Assembly: GCF_014050525.1 (NCBI RefSeq)
Contig: NZ_JACGAG010000005.1
Coordinates: 93,672 to 157,671, forward strand
DNA: 64,000 nt
From: Clostridium sp. cel8
Lineage (GTDB): Bacteria; Bacillota; Clostridia; Clostridiales; Clostridiaceae
Direction of reading: 5' to 3'
The translations under genes were made by a program, and so were the position numbers. Of this stretch, positions 1 to 8,202 are shown one piece after another. Below the pieces are notes generated by a model, which was not told where the DNA came from, did no database searches, and worked only from the letters and a program-made list of their open reading frames with translations. Numbering within the stretch: position 1 is the stretch's first letter; each line of letters starts with the position of its first letter.

Positions 1-395
1 GGAGTAGAAATATACATACATCTTTTCTTGATCAAGCAGTATTTTATGATTATTTAAGTGAAGGAAATTTTGAAAAATATCTTAAAAAAGCAAGAAGATT
101 TTATAAAGATAAATATGAACTTGCAATAGGGCTTGTAAAAAAATATATTCCATTTGCCAAAGTGTATGGTGAAGGAGGACTTCATATATTTGTTCAAATT
201 AAAGGTGTAAACTCGAGAAAACTACTTAAAAGGTGTTGCGAGAGAAATGTTATATTTACACCTGGAGATTTGTTTTATGTAGATGGAAGCGGTGAAGATA
301 CTTTCAGACTTGGATTCTCAAGGACAGAGGACGAGGATATAGAGAAGGGATTCAAAATAATAGGAGAAGAAGCAAAAAAATTGATGACTATTTAA
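1..395 (+). CDS. MocR/GntR-type PLP-dependent aminotransferase, C-terminal part (5' truncated by window edge)
   Basis: The open frame runs in from the left edge (first full codon at base 3) and stops at 395, giving about 130 residues. They match the small domain of fold-type I aminotransferases fused to GntR regulators: an S-x-N-I-H-T-S-x-L-D-Q stretch, then an F-E-K-Y-L-K-K-A-R-R-F-Y helix, a G-G-L-H-I-F-V strand and a final F-R-L-G-F-S-R motif that carries the substrate-carboxylate arginine in this family. The PLP lysine and any N-terminal winged helix lie outside the window, so regulator and plain 2-aminoadipate-type transaminase cannot be told apart. An internal GTG at 162 is not the start, because clear homology extends upstream of it. 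Confidence 0.75.
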   Translation, partial: SRNIHTSFLDQAVFYDYLSEGNFEKYLKKARRFYKDKYELAIGLVKKYIPFAKVYGEGGLHIFVQIKGVNSRKLLKRCCERNVIFTPGDLFYVDGSGEDTFRLGFSRTEDEDIEKGFKIIGEEAKKLMTI

Positions 396-443
396 AAAAT
401 TTATGATTAAGCTTATCTAAATAAAATTTCAGGGAGGAAATTT

Positions 444-998
444 ATGAAAAAGTTATCTGAAAAAATACTTTATAAAGGTAATTGGATATCTTTAAAAGAA
501 ATAAACTATTTGGGAAAGAAAAATGAAAAACTTAAATGGGAGGGAATAGATAGGACAAATACAAAGAACACTGTAGTTATGGTTGCAAAACTTATTCCAT
601 CAAATAGATATGTGTTTATAAAACAGTATAGACCTATGATAGATAATTATATAATAGGCTTTCCAGCAGGACTTATGGAAGACGATGATGTATGTAAAAA
701 TGCAATAAGGGAACTAAAGGAGGAAACTGGATACTTAGGTGAAGTTGAATCTGTAAGCCCTATTTTGTATTCTAATGCAGCCCTTTTATCAGATACTGTA
801 AGATTGGTAACTTTAACTGTAGACGAAAATGTACCTGCTAATAAAAAACCAGTACAACACCTTGAAGATGAAGAAGATATAGAAGTAATGCTAGTTGAAA
901 AAGATAATGCTTTGGGTTTCTTAAAAGATCAGCAAAAAAATGGAACAGCAGTTGCAATTGGATGTTGGTACATATTTTGTGGATTAGAATGGAATTAA
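444..998 (+). CDS. Nudix hydrolase, ADP-ribose pyrophosphatase-like
   Basis: A 184-residue protein with a strong SD (GGGAGG) before ATG 444. The Nudix box lies near residues 71-93 and ends in an intact R-E-L-K-E-E-T-G-Y, preceded by P-A-G-L as in ADP-ribose/nucleoside-diphosphate-sugar pyrophosphatases. The spacer between the first glycine and the REL core is one residue shorter than the usual G-x5-E-x7-REU spacing, and Asp stands where Glu is usual. The family hydrolyses ADP-ribose or related dinucleotides with Mg2+. The substrate here is inferred from the box context only. It stands alone between the aminotransferase and the cbiQ locus, with no obvious link to either. Confidence 0.82.
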   Translation: MKKLSEKILYKGNWISLKEINYLGKKNEKLKWEGIDRTNTKNTVVMVAKLIPSNRYVFIKQYRPMIDNYIIGFPAGLMEDDDVCKNAIRELKEETGYLGEVESVSPILYSNAALLSDTVRLVTLTVDENVPANKKPVQHLEDEEDIEVMLVEKDNALGFLKDQQKNGTAVAIGCWYIFCGLEWN

Positions 999-1022
999 AG
1001 TTGCTGTGGAGATGATTGGTAC

Positions 1023-1121
1023 ATGGTAAAAGATTTAATTATAATATGCAGTATAATTAGTGCATGTGGAGTAATTGTAGTTCTAATTGTGTTTTTTACG
1101 TTATTTACACATAAAAAATAA
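1023..1121 (+). CDS. Possible 32-residue single-span membrane peptide upstream of cbiQ
   Basis: A short frame from ATG 1023 to TAA 1119-1121. GGAG lies 11 bases upstream. The product starts M-V-K-D, has one hydrophobic span of about 24 residues and ends in T-H-K-K, the layout of a small inner-membrane protein with a basic cytoplasmic or exported tail. It lies 27 bases before the cbiQ start in the same direction. Small membrane subunits such as CbiN occur in cobalt transporters, but CbiN is about 100 residues and no CbiN motif is visible, so the link is only positional. It could be a chance frame. Confidence 0.35.
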   Translation: MVKDLIIICSIISACGVIVVLIVFFTLFTHKK

Positions 1122-1148
1122 TTACTGTTTTTAGAGGGGTGTATACTT

Positions 1149-1946
1149 TTGAAAGATTGGCTTTTAAAAAAGGATGACTATGTACCTGAAGATGATTCAG
1201 ATAAATTTATAGATAAGAGTATATTTTCAATTTTAGGTATACTATCTCGCATTAAAAGGATAGATAAGCTTAAAGGTGGATTTATGTATAGAGTAAATCC
1301 AATTTTAAAACTTCTGTTTATGATACTTAATATAGTATTTTTATCTCTTTCAAGAAATTATATATATATTGCAGCTGTAGATGTATATTTTCTTCTTTTA
1401 TTAAGCACTCTTGATGCTGAAAGAATAAAAAATATACTCTTCCTCAGTATTTTAATGCCTGTATTTACATTAATAATGCTCATACCATCTATTATACTTG
1501 GAAATTTAATAAATAGTATTATGCTTATACTAAAGATTTTTGGAACTATAATTATTGCAAATATATTTTCATCTACTACTAAATGGAGTCATATAACAAA
1601 ATCTTTGAAGGTGTTTTTTGTGCCGGATATATTTATATTTATATTTGATATAACTTTAAAGTACATTTACATATTAGGAGAGTTTTCACTTGATATGTTT
1701 CATTCTCTAAAATTAAAATCCGTTGGGAAAAATAATAAGAAGTACTCTTCTATAACTAAGATAATGGGAAATCTATTTTTAAAATCAAATGAAATGGGAA
1801 GTGAAATGTATTCTGCCATGGAATGTAGGGGATTTACGGGAGAATATACATACTTTACAAAGTTTAAAATTACTTTTGTGGATTTGATCTATAGTTTTAT
1901 GTGCATAGGTATTATAGCACTGTATTTTTACATGAGGGTGGCATGA
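1149..1946 (+). CDS. cbiQ: ECF transporter transmembrane (T) component, CbiQ/EcfT family
   Basis: A 265-residue membrane protein from TTG 1149, chosen because GAGGGG lies about 8 bases upstream. It has several hydrophobic helices (about residues 50-130 and 150-185) and a last span near 240-262. The cytoplasmic coupling motif reads A-M-E-C-R-G-F near residue 225, equivalent to the A-R-G motifs by which EcfT grips the ATPases. It is followed after 5 bases by its ATPase gene. In cobalt systems the pair works with CbiM/CbiN, but neither is visible nearby, so the substrate component must be elsewhere or shared. Cobalt is inferred from the adjoining cobalamin genes. Confidence 0.85.
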   Translation: MKDWLLKKDDYVPEDDSDKFIDKSIFSILGILSRIKRIDKLKGGFMYRVNPILKLLFMILNIVFLSLSRNYIYIAAVDVYFLLLLSTLDAERIKNILFLSILMPVFTLIMLIPSIILGNLINSIMLILKIFGTIIIANIFSSTTKWSHITKSLKVFFVPDIFIFIFDITLKYIYILGEFSLDMFHSLKLKSVGKNNKKYSSITKIMGNLFLKSNEMGSEMYSAMECRGFTGEYTYFTKFKITFVDLIYSFMCIGIIALYFYMRVA

Positions 1947-1951
1947 TTTAG

Positions 1952-2677
1952 ATGATAGATATGAGAAATGTGAGTTTTAAATATAAAGATGTTGAAGCAA
2001 TAAAAAATATTACTGTAAAAATTAAAGATGGGGAATCAGTAGCACTTATAGGTGCAAATGGAAGCGGAAAATCTACACTTTTAAAACTTATAAACGGTAT
2101 AGTCTTTCCGAATAATGGAACATACTATTTCGATGGAGTTAATATATGCAAAAAACAACTTGAAAATAGCAGGTATTCAAAGATATTTCACAAAAAAATT
2201 GGGTTTTTATTTCAAAATTCAGATGCACAGCTTTTTTCTCCTACTGTGTATGAAGAGATTGCTTTTGGACCAAGACAAATGGGACTTGAAGAAAGTATTG
2301 TTAAAGAGAGAGTTGAAGACTGTTTAGAGCTTCTTCAAATTTATGATTTGAAACATAGACAACCATACAATTTAAGTGGAGGAGAAAAGAAAAGGGTAGC
2401 TTTAGCTTCTGTACTTTCACTTAATCCTGAAATTCTCACACTTGATGAACCTATGAATGGTATAGATCCAAAGGGAAAAAAATTTTTAAGAGAACTTCTT
2501 TTAAAACTTAATTTAGCAGGAAAGACTATAATTTGTTCAACTCACGATTTTGAATATACAAAGGGTATTTTTAAAAGAGCTTTGGTATTTTCAGAAAATC
2601 ATGAAATAATAAGAGATGATCTATATGAAAATGTAATAAATGATGAGAAGTTTTTAGAAGAAAATAATATAAAGTGA
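1952..2677 (+). CDS. cbiO: Cobalt/ECF transporter ATP-binding protein
   Basis: A 241-residue ABC ATPase with Walker A G-A-N-G-S-G-K-S-T near residue 36, Q-loop region F-L-F-Q-N, signature L-S-G-G-E-K-K-R near 142, Walker B I-L-T-L-D-E-P near 162 and H-loop S-T-H-D near 197. SD GAGGGTGG sits in the end of cbiQ. ECF transporters often use two ATPases; only one is here, so it probably forms a homodimer under CbiQ. It lies upstream of the riboswitch promoter and so is not itself behind the B12 aptamer. Confidence 0.88.
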   Translation: MIDMRNVSFKYKDVEAIKNITVKIKDGESVALIGANGSGKSTLLKLINGIVFPNNGTYYFDGVNICKKQLENSRYSKIFHKKIGFLFQNSDAQLFSPTVYEEIAFGPRQMGLEESIVKERVEDCLELLQIYDLKHRQPYNLSGGEKKRVALASVLSLNPEILTLDEPMNGIDPKGKKFLRELLLKLNLAGKTIICSTHDFEYTKGIFKRALVFSENHEIIRDDLYENVINDEKFLEENNIK

Positions 2678-2692
2678 TTATGACTATATTCA

Positions 2693-2721
2693 TTGACATA
2701 AAATATATGTTATAATATACT
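2693..2721 (+). promoter_or_regulatory. Promoter of the cobalamin operon
   Basis: TTGACA (2693-2698) and TATACT (2716-2721) are separated by exactly 17 bases, a sigma-A-type promoter. The expected start, near 2728, lies just upstream of the riboswitch aptamer, so the whole leader would be transcribed. It overlaps no coding sequence and separates cbiO from the cob genes. Confidence 0.75.
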
Positions 2722-2743
2722 CAAGATAAAAGTAAATATTCAT

Positions 2744-2902
2744 AAATCCAGGTGCCTAATTGGTGAAAAGGGAATGTGGTTAAAATCCACAACAGCCCCC
2801 GCTACTGTAATTGATGACGAATCTTTTTTTATACCACTTTAATTTATAAGGAAGGTTTTAAGATTAGGATGATTCATAAGTCAGGAGACCTGCCTGGAAT
2901 TT
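2744..2902 (+). ncRNA. Cobalamin (adenosylcobalamin) riboswitch aptamer
   Basis: The conserved B12 elements are present in order: GGTGCC, GGTGAAAAGGGAA, the B12 box region ACAGCCCCCGCTACTGTAA (about 2803-2821), GACGA, and AAGTCAGGAGACCTGCC near the 3' end. The closing helix pairs 2744-2752 with 2893-2902 (AAAT-CCAGG against CCTGG-a-ATTT). It leads the cob operon and represses it when B12 is abundant, as is established for this class. Confidence 0.96.
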
Positions 2903-2973
2903 ATTTTAAGTAAACTTTCGGAGGGAAAGTTCCTTAACATGAATTATTACGGCATGTGTCGTTTTTGTAATGG

Positions 2974-3014
2974 GAGCAGACTAACCTTTAAGGTTTCTTG
3001 CTCTTATTTTATTT
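2974..3014 (+). terminator. Riboswitch-controlled terminator (expression platform)
   Basis: An imperfect hairpin, GAGCA-GA-AACC against GGTT-TC-TGCTC (2974-3003), is followed by a T-rich run TTATTTTATTTT just before the SD of cbiP. Two smaller hairpins (AACTTTC...GAAAGTT near 2914-2932 and ACGGC...GTCGT near 2949-2962) lie between aptamer and terminator and may form the alternative structure. The arrangement points to control by transcription termination. Confidence 0.72.
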
Positions 3015-3032
3015 TGAGGAGGATTTGTTATT

Positions 3033-4520
3033 ATGGCAAAGATTATGCTACAGGGGACAGGATCATCTGTAGGAAAGAGTATAATAGTTACGGCACTTTG
3101 TAGAATATTTAAGCAAGATGGATATAGTGTATGTCCGTTTAAATCTCAAAATATGTCATTGAATTCCTATATTACTTTAAGTGGTGGAGAAATGGGAAGG
3201 GCTCAAGTGCTTCAGGCCTATGCAGCGGGTTTAGAACCAGAAGTTTATATGAATCCAATACTTTTGAAACCTACATCAGATAAAAAGAGCCAAATAATAG
3301 TAAATGGTAAGGTGTATAAAAATGCAACTGCTATGGAATACCACAATATGAAATTTAAATTTAAAGAAATGATAAAATCACAATTTAAAAGTATAGAGGA
3401 AAAATTTGATATAGTTGTTATAGAGGGGGCAGGAAGTCCTGCAGAAATAAATTTGAGAGATAGGGATATTGTAAATATGGGACTAGCTGAAAGTGTAAAT
3501 TCTCCTGTTATATTAGTAGGCGATATAGACAAGGGAGGTGTATTTGCATCTCTTGCTGGAACTATGTTATTGCTTAAAAATGAAGAAAAAAATAGAGTAA
3601 AAGGTACATTAATAAATAAATTTAGAGGAGATTTAGATATACTTAAACCTGGAATTGATATGCTATATGATATTATAAAAGTTCCATGTGCAGGAGTAAT
3701 ACCGTATTTTAACTTGAATCTTGAGGATGAAGATGGTGCTATTTCTTTTAACAGAAAAATTACAAGTGCTATCGATATAGCAGTTATAAAACTTCCACAC
3801 ATATCTAATTTTACGGATTTTGATGCACTTAAAAATGAAAAAGATGTGTCTGTAAGATTTATAAGTTCAAAGCAGGAATTTAAAAATCCAGATATAGTAA
3901 TTATACCAGGAAGCAAAAATACTATAGATGACCTTATAAAGCTTAGAGAATCTGGACTTGAAGATTGCATAAAGGAATATTCAAAAACTGGAATTTTGAT
4001 TGGAATCTGTGGAGGATATCAAATACTTGGTAATTCTATAAAGGATCCATATGGAGTTGAAAGTGACTCAGAAAAGATTCAAGGAATGAAACTTTTAGAT
4101 GTAGATACAATACTTGAAAAACAGAAAGTTACAACTAGAGTAAAAGCTAAAAATAAAGATATATCTGTTTATGGATATGAAATTCATATGGGAATCTGCA
4201 AATATGGGAAAAGAGCCATGCCACTTTTCAAAATAGTAGATAAAAATGGAAATAAAGTTAATTTAGATGATGGAGCAGTAAATTTAAAAGGTAATATTAT
4301 GGGAACGTATATTCACGGAGTTTTTGATTCTCCAGATTTTAGAGAATATATTTTAAATAAAGTAAGAATTGAAAAGGGTCTTCAAACTCAAAAATCTTTA
4401 GATTATAGAAAATTCAGAGAAGAACAAATTGACAAGTTGGCAGATATAGTTAGAAAAAATATAGATATGAAATTTATATATCAAATTATAAGATCCCAAA
4501 ATGGAAATCAGGAGATGTAA
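3033..4520 (+). CDS. cbiP: Cobyric acid synthase (glutamine-hydrolysing amidotransferase)
   Basis: A 495-residue protein that amidates side chains b, d, e and g of adenosylcobyrinic acid a,c-diamide. The N-terminal ATPase half begins with the P-loop-like [10 protein letters not shown] and the [11 protein letters not shown] motif near residues 35-46. The C-terminal class I glutaminase half has the nucleophile Cys in G-I-C-G-G-Y-Q near residue 326 and the catalytic His in Y-I-H-G-V-F-D-S near 428. SD GAGGAGG precedes ATG 3033. It is the first gene after the riboswitch, and its final codons hold the SD of cbiB. Confidence 0.96.
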   Translation: MAKIMLQGTGSSVGKSIIVTALCRIFKQDGYSVCPFKSQNMSLNSYITLSGGEMGRAQVLQAYAAGLEPEVYMNPILLKPTSDKKSQIIVNGKVYKNATAMEYHNMKFKFKEMIKSQFKSIEEKFDIVVIEGAGSPAEINLRDRDIVNMGLAESVNSPVILVGDIDKGGVFASLAGTMLLLKNEEKNRVKGTLINKFRGDLDILKPGIDMLYDIIKVPCAGVIPYFNLNLEDEDGAISFNRKITSAIDIAVIKLPHISNFTDFDALKNEKDVSVRFISSKQEFKNPDIVIIPGSKNTIDDLIKLRESGLEDCIKEYSKTGILIGICGGYQILGNSIKDPYGVESDSEKIQGMKLLDVDTILEKQKVTTRVKAKNKDISVYGYEIHMGICKYGKRAMPLFKIVDKNGNKVNLDDGAVNLKGNIMGTYIHGVFDSPDFREYILNKVRIEKGLQTQKSLDYRKFREEQIDKLADIVRKNIDMKFIYQIIRSQNGNQEM

Positions 4521-4524
4521 CTTT

Positions 4525-5499
4525 ATGGTTTTAGATTTGCTTTGGATGAATTTTTTAGACATACTAGTAGCTGTTTTTATTGACTGGATAGTAGGAGATC
4601 CCATGTGGTTTCCACACCCAGTTGTGTTTATGGGAAAATTAATAAGTGCTCTGGAAAAGCTAGGTAGAAAAATTTGCAGTACTGATAAAAAAATTAAATA
4701 TTTTGGAGGTGTTATAGTTGTAATTCTTACATCAGTAAGCTTTTTAATTCCATTTTTACTGATGTACATATTTAGAAAAAATATTATCGCTTTTAACTTG
4801 GTAAATATAGTATTTATGGCTACAGCACTTTCTGCAAAATCTCTCAATAAAGAGTCAATAAAGGTGTATTTTTCTTTGAAGTCATGTGACATACAAGATG
4901 CAAGAAAAAAGCTTTCCTATATAGTTGGAAGAGATACTACAAATCTTGATGAAAAGCAAATAGTAAGAGCGGCAGTTGAAACTGTAGCTGAAAATACATC
5001 AGATGGGGTAATTGCACCGCTGTTTTACGGGATTATATTTGGAGCACCACTTGCAATGATGTATAAAGCTGTAAATACTATGGATTCTATGCTTGGGTAC
5101 ATGAATGAAAAGTATAGATATATTGGATTTTTTCCAGCAAAAGTGGATGATGTGTTTAACTTTATACCTGCAAGAATAACTGGAATTTTAATAAGTATTG
5201 TAAGTCCAGTTGTTGGTGGAAATATAATAAATTCTTTTAAAATAATGGTGCGTGATAGAAAAAATCATAAAAGCCCAAACTGTGCATATCCAGAAGCTGC
5301 TGTATCAGGTGCACTTGGAGTTCAGCTAGGAGGAACAAATATTTATTTTGGGCAACCTGTCTATAAACCTACTATAGGAGATGATAATATTTCTCTTGAT
5401 TTTGTACACATAAAATATGCAATAAAACTTATGTATCTTTCAGAAATAATTGGAGTCTTAATCTATAGTGCTTTAATATATGTAATCATAAATTTATAG
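4525..5499 (+). CDS. cbiB: Adenosylcobinamide-phosphate synthase CbiB
   Basis: A 324-residue integral membrane protein joining adenosylcobyric acid to (R)-1-aminopropan-2-ol O-phosphate. I place the start at ATG 4525, ten bases after AGGAG and 4 bases after the cbiP stop. An in-frame ATG at 4501 would overlap cbiP and lacks an SD. Family hallmarks are D-W-I-V-G-D-P near residue 18, then F-P-H-P-V near 27, the V-A-E-N-T-S-D-G-V-I-A-P loop near 156 and the A-Y-P-E-A-A-V-S-G-A-L-G-V-Q-L motif near 256. Its co-substrate arm is supplied by CobD (next gene) and PduX (21004). Confidence 0.95.
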   Translation: MVLDLLWMNFLDILVAVFIDWIVGDPMWFPHPVVFMGKLISALEKLGRKICSTDKKIKYFGGVIVVILTSVSFLIPFLLMYIFRKNIIAFNLVNIVFMATALSAKSLNKESIKVYFSLKSCDIQDARKKLSYIVGRDTTNLDEKQIVRAAVETVAENTSDGVIAPLFYGIIFGAPLAMMYKAVNTMDSMLGYMNEKYRYIGFFPAKVDDVFNFIPARITGILISIVSPVVGGNIINSFKIMVRDRKNHKSPNCAYPEAAVSGALGVQLGGTNIYFGQPVYKPTIGDDNISLDFVHIKYAIKLMYLSEIIGVLIYSALIYVIINL

Positions 5500-5541
5500 A
5501 AGCTTTAAATTTTATGAAATAATAAATAGGATGTGTTTAAT

Positions 5542-6642
5542 ATGGAACATGGTGGAGATATATACACAGATGGAGTTTTAAAAGGTAAAGATTTAATGGA
5601 TTTCAGTTCAAATATAAATCCATTAGGAGCACCAGAAGGATTTAAAAAAAATATATGTGAAGCAATTGAAAATGTAGATAAATATCCTGATATAGAGTAC
5701 AGAGAACTTAAGAAAAGTATAAAGAATTATCTGGAAAATTATGATTACTATTTTGGGAAAAACACATTTAAAAGTAATGTGAAATTAGAATTAAATAATA
5801 TAGTTCTTGGTAATGGTGCCTCAGAAATAATAGATATGGCTATTAGCTGTTTTAAAAGTATATGTATAGTAGTTCCTTCCTTTATAGAATATGAAAAAAA
5901 TGCACTTAAATGGGGCTGTAGCATAGTTTATTCAAAGTTAAATTCTTATATGAATCTTGACTATGAGGATATATTAGAAAAAATAAAACATGTACAGTGT
6001 CTTATTATAGGAAATCCCAATAACCCAAATGGGCAAGTTATTGATAAGAAAAAATTTAAAACTATACTAAACTATTGTGAAGAAAATGAAAAAACTATAA
6101 TTATAGATGAAGCTTTTGTTGAGTTTACAGGAAATGCCTCTTTAAGTTTTTTAAATGAAATAGAAAATTATAACTGTCTATTTATAGTAAGGGCACTTAC
6201 TAAATTCTTTGCACTTCCAGGTATAAGATTTGGATACGGAATTTCAAAAAATAAAAATATTATATTTAGTATTAAAAGAAAACAAAATCCTTGGAATATA
6301 AATTGTTTTGCTGAAACTGCAGCAAAATATGTATTAAATGACTGTAAATATATTTCAAAATCATTGAATTGGATAGCTTCAGAGAGAAAATTTATGGAGG
6401 AAAATTTAAAAAAAATAAATATAATAGATAGAGTATATACCACTTATTCAAATTTTGTTTTATGTAGACTTTTAGGTGTTGATTCACATGAGTTGTATGA
6501 ATTCTGTTTAAAAAAAGGTGCACTTATAAGAAAGTGTGAAAACTTCAGAGGACTTGATAAAAGATACATAAGACTTGCAATAAAGGACAGAGAAAAAAAT
6601 AAAAAGATGATAGATATAATGGCAAAGTTTAGTTTAAATTAA
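5542..6642 (+). CDS. cobD: L-threonine-O-3-phosphate decarboxylase
   Basis: A 366-residue PLP enzyme of the histidinol-phosphate aminotransferase fold that makes (R)-1-aminopropan-2-ol O-phosphate for CbiB. The product starts M-E-H-G-G-D and has the family's D-F-S-S-N-I-N-P-L-G near residue 19, G-N-P-N-N-P-N-G near 155, D-E-A-F-V-E-F near 192 and the PLP lysine in A-L-T-K-F-F-A-L-P-G near 218. ATG 5542 follows AGG with normal spacing; a GTG at 5533 is too close to it. The 42-base gap to cbiB holds no promoter I can see. Confidence 0.94.
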   Translation: MEHGGDIYTDGVLKGKDLMDFSSNINPLGAPEGFKKNICEAIENVDKYPDIEYRELKKSIKNYLENYDYYFGKNTFKSNVKLELNNIVLGNGASEIIDMAISCFKSICIVVPSFIEYEKNALKWGCSIVYSKLNSYMNLDYEDILEKIKHVQCLIIGNPNNPNGQVIDKKKFKTILNYCEENEKTIIIDEAFVEFTGNASLSFLNEIENYNCLFIVRALTKFFALPGIRFGYGISKNKNIIFSIKRKQNPWNINCFAETAAKYVLNDCKYISKSLNWIASERKFMEENLKKINIIDRVYTTYSNFVLCRLLGVDSHELYEFCLKKGALIRKCENFRGLDKRYIRLAIKDREKNKKMIDIMAKFSLN

Positions 6643-6673
6643 AAATTATTAAGTGATTGGTAGATGATGTGAT

Positions 6674-7282
6674 TTGAGTGAAAAGCTATTTGTTGCTCTG
6701 TCTTCCCAAAAGATAAATGTACTAATAGTTGGAGGAGGAAGAGCTGCTTATATAAAATTAAAGACTTTTTCAACTAAAGGTGCACAGGTATTTGTAGTAG
6801 CAAAGAAGTTTCTCAGTGAATTTGATGAATTTAAAACTATGAAAAATGTACATATTTTAAAGAAAAACTATGAAAAAAAGTATATTGAAAAAAGCCATAT
6901 TATAGTTATTGCAACTGATAATGCAGAGTTAAATTCAACTATAAGAGAAGACTGTAATAACATGAACAAATTATATATAGATTGTACAAAACCATCTCTT
7001 GGGAATTGCATTACACCATGTCAAAGAAATACGAAGAATATATACTTTGGAGTAAACACATCTGAAGTGTCACCTAAAGGGGCTGTATTCGTAGCTGATA
7101 AAATGAGGGAATATGCAGAAAAATATGATGATTTTATAGAGTTCACTTTTAAAATGAGAAGAAAAATGGAAGGTAATAAAAATAGAAAAATTGTAATGAG
7201 ATTCATATGTTCAGAGGATTTTTACTTTTTTTATCAAAAAGGTAAGGCTAAAACTATTATTGATATGTTTTATGGTAAGTAG
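6674..7282 (+). CDS. Precorrin-2 dehydrogenase (Met8p/CysG N-terminal type)
   Basis: A 202-residue protein with the NAD-binding N-terminus V-L-I-V-G-G-G-R-A-A near residue 17 and the family motifs I-V-I-A-T-D-N near 76 and F-G-V-N-T-S near 125. The family oxidises precorrin-2 to sirohydrochlorin and sometimes inserts Fe. Here its product would feed CbiK for cobalt insertion. The start is TTG 6674 with a weak upstream SD. In many clostridia a hemA gene follows this one, but here hemC comes directly after. Whether ferrochelatase activity is kept cannot be judged from sequence. Confidence 0.85.
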   Translation: MSEKLFVALSSQKINVLIVGGGRAAYIKLKTFSTKGAQVFVVAKKFLSEFDEFKTMKNVHILKKNYEKKYIEKSHIIVIATDNAELNSTIREDCNNMNKLYIDCTKPSLGNCITPCQRNTKNIYFGVNTSEVSPKGAVFVADKMREYAEKYDDFIEFTFKMRRKMEGNKNRKIVMRFICSEDFYFFYQKGKAKTIIDMFYGK

Positions 7283-7321
7283 GTATGGTCAACTAATTTA
7301 AAATTTATGGATGGTGATATT

Positions 7322-8197
7322 TTGAAATATAGAGTTGGAACGAGAAGAAGTAAACTTGCACAAGTTCAAACTGAAAGAATAATTGGCTTGATTGAAGAAA
7401 AATGTGATATAAAAAGTGACAAAGTTTTAATAGAAACTACAGGAGATAAAAGACTTGACATATCATTGAATAAAATAGGTGGAAAGGGTCTTTTCATAAA
7501 GGAAATAGAGATTGCACTTTTAAAAAATAAAATAGATGCAGCAGTTCATAGCATGAAAGATGTGCCTTTTGATGTTCCAGATGAATTTGAAATTGCAGCC
7601 ATATGTGAAAGAGAAGATCCAAGAGATGTATTTATATCTAATAAAGGTGTTCATTTTAAAGATCTTAAGGTAGGTTCTAAAATAGGAACTAGCAGCAATA
7701 GACGAGGAGAGCAAATTAAAAGTTTTGAAAGAGGACTTGAAATAGTTCCTATAAGGGGAAATGTACAGACAAGGATAAAGAAAATGAGGGAAAATAATTT
7801 AGATGGAATAGTTTTAGCAGCTGCAGGGGTAAAGAGATTGAATCTTGAAAGTTTAATTACTGATTACTTTAGTACTTATGAAATGGTTCCAGCAATAGGT
7901 CAAGGTGCACTTGGAGTTGAAGTTAAGAGAGAGAGAACGGATGTTACTGCAAGTTTTAGAAAAATAGAGGATGTAAATGCAAGAATGTGTGTAGAGGCTG
8001 AAAGAAGTTTTATGAGGACATTAAATGGTGACTGCCATTCTACAATAGGAGCTTATGCAAAAATAACGGGAGATTCTATGAAAATTATAGGACTTTTTAA
8101 GTTGAATGGTAAACTTTTAAAAAAGCAAGTTGAAGGAAATAAAGAAAAATATGTTGATCTTGGAATAAAACTAGCCAAAGAAATATTGAAGGGATGA
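7322..8197 (+). CDS. hemC: Porphobilinogen deaminase (hydroxymethylbilane synthase)
   Basis: About 291 residues; polymerises four porphobilinogens to hydroxymethylbilane. The N-terminal [15 protein letters not shown], the V-H-S-M-K-D-V-P motif with the active-site Asp region near residue 75, G-T-S-S-N-R-R near 122, and the dipyrromethane-binding Cys in N-G-D-C-H-S near 237 are all present. I prefer TTG 7322 because GGATGG lies 7 bases upstream and the protein then starts at the usual point. ATG 7307 is in frame and would add five residues. Its last bases overlap the spacing region of the cobA-hemD start. Confidence 0.95.
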   Translation: MKYRVGTRRSKLAQVQTERIIGLIEEKCDIKSDKVLIETTGDKRLDISLNKIGGKGLFIKEIEIALLKNKIDAAVHSMKDVPFDVPDEFEIAAICEREDPRDVFISNKGVHFKDLKVGSKIGTSSNRRGEQIKSFERGLEIVPIRGNVQTRIKKMRENNLDGIVLAAAGVKRLNLESLITDYFSTYEMVPAIGQGALGVEVKRERTDVTASFRKIEDVNARMCVEAERSFMRTLNGDCHSTIGAYAKITGDSMKIIGLFKLNGKLLKKQVEGNKEKYVDLGIKLAKEILKG

Positions 8198-8202
8198 TTA
8201 AA

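Noticed and set aside
162..395. Independent small gene starting at GTG 162
   Set aside because: The same frame is open to the window edge, and the upstream residues match the same aminotransferase family, so it is the tail of a larger gene.
3245..3970. Long minus-strand frame opposite cbiP (241 codons)
   Set aside because: It lies fully antisense to a well-conserved gene, has serine/isoleucine-rich composition typical of mirrored A+T-rich coding DNA and no SD.
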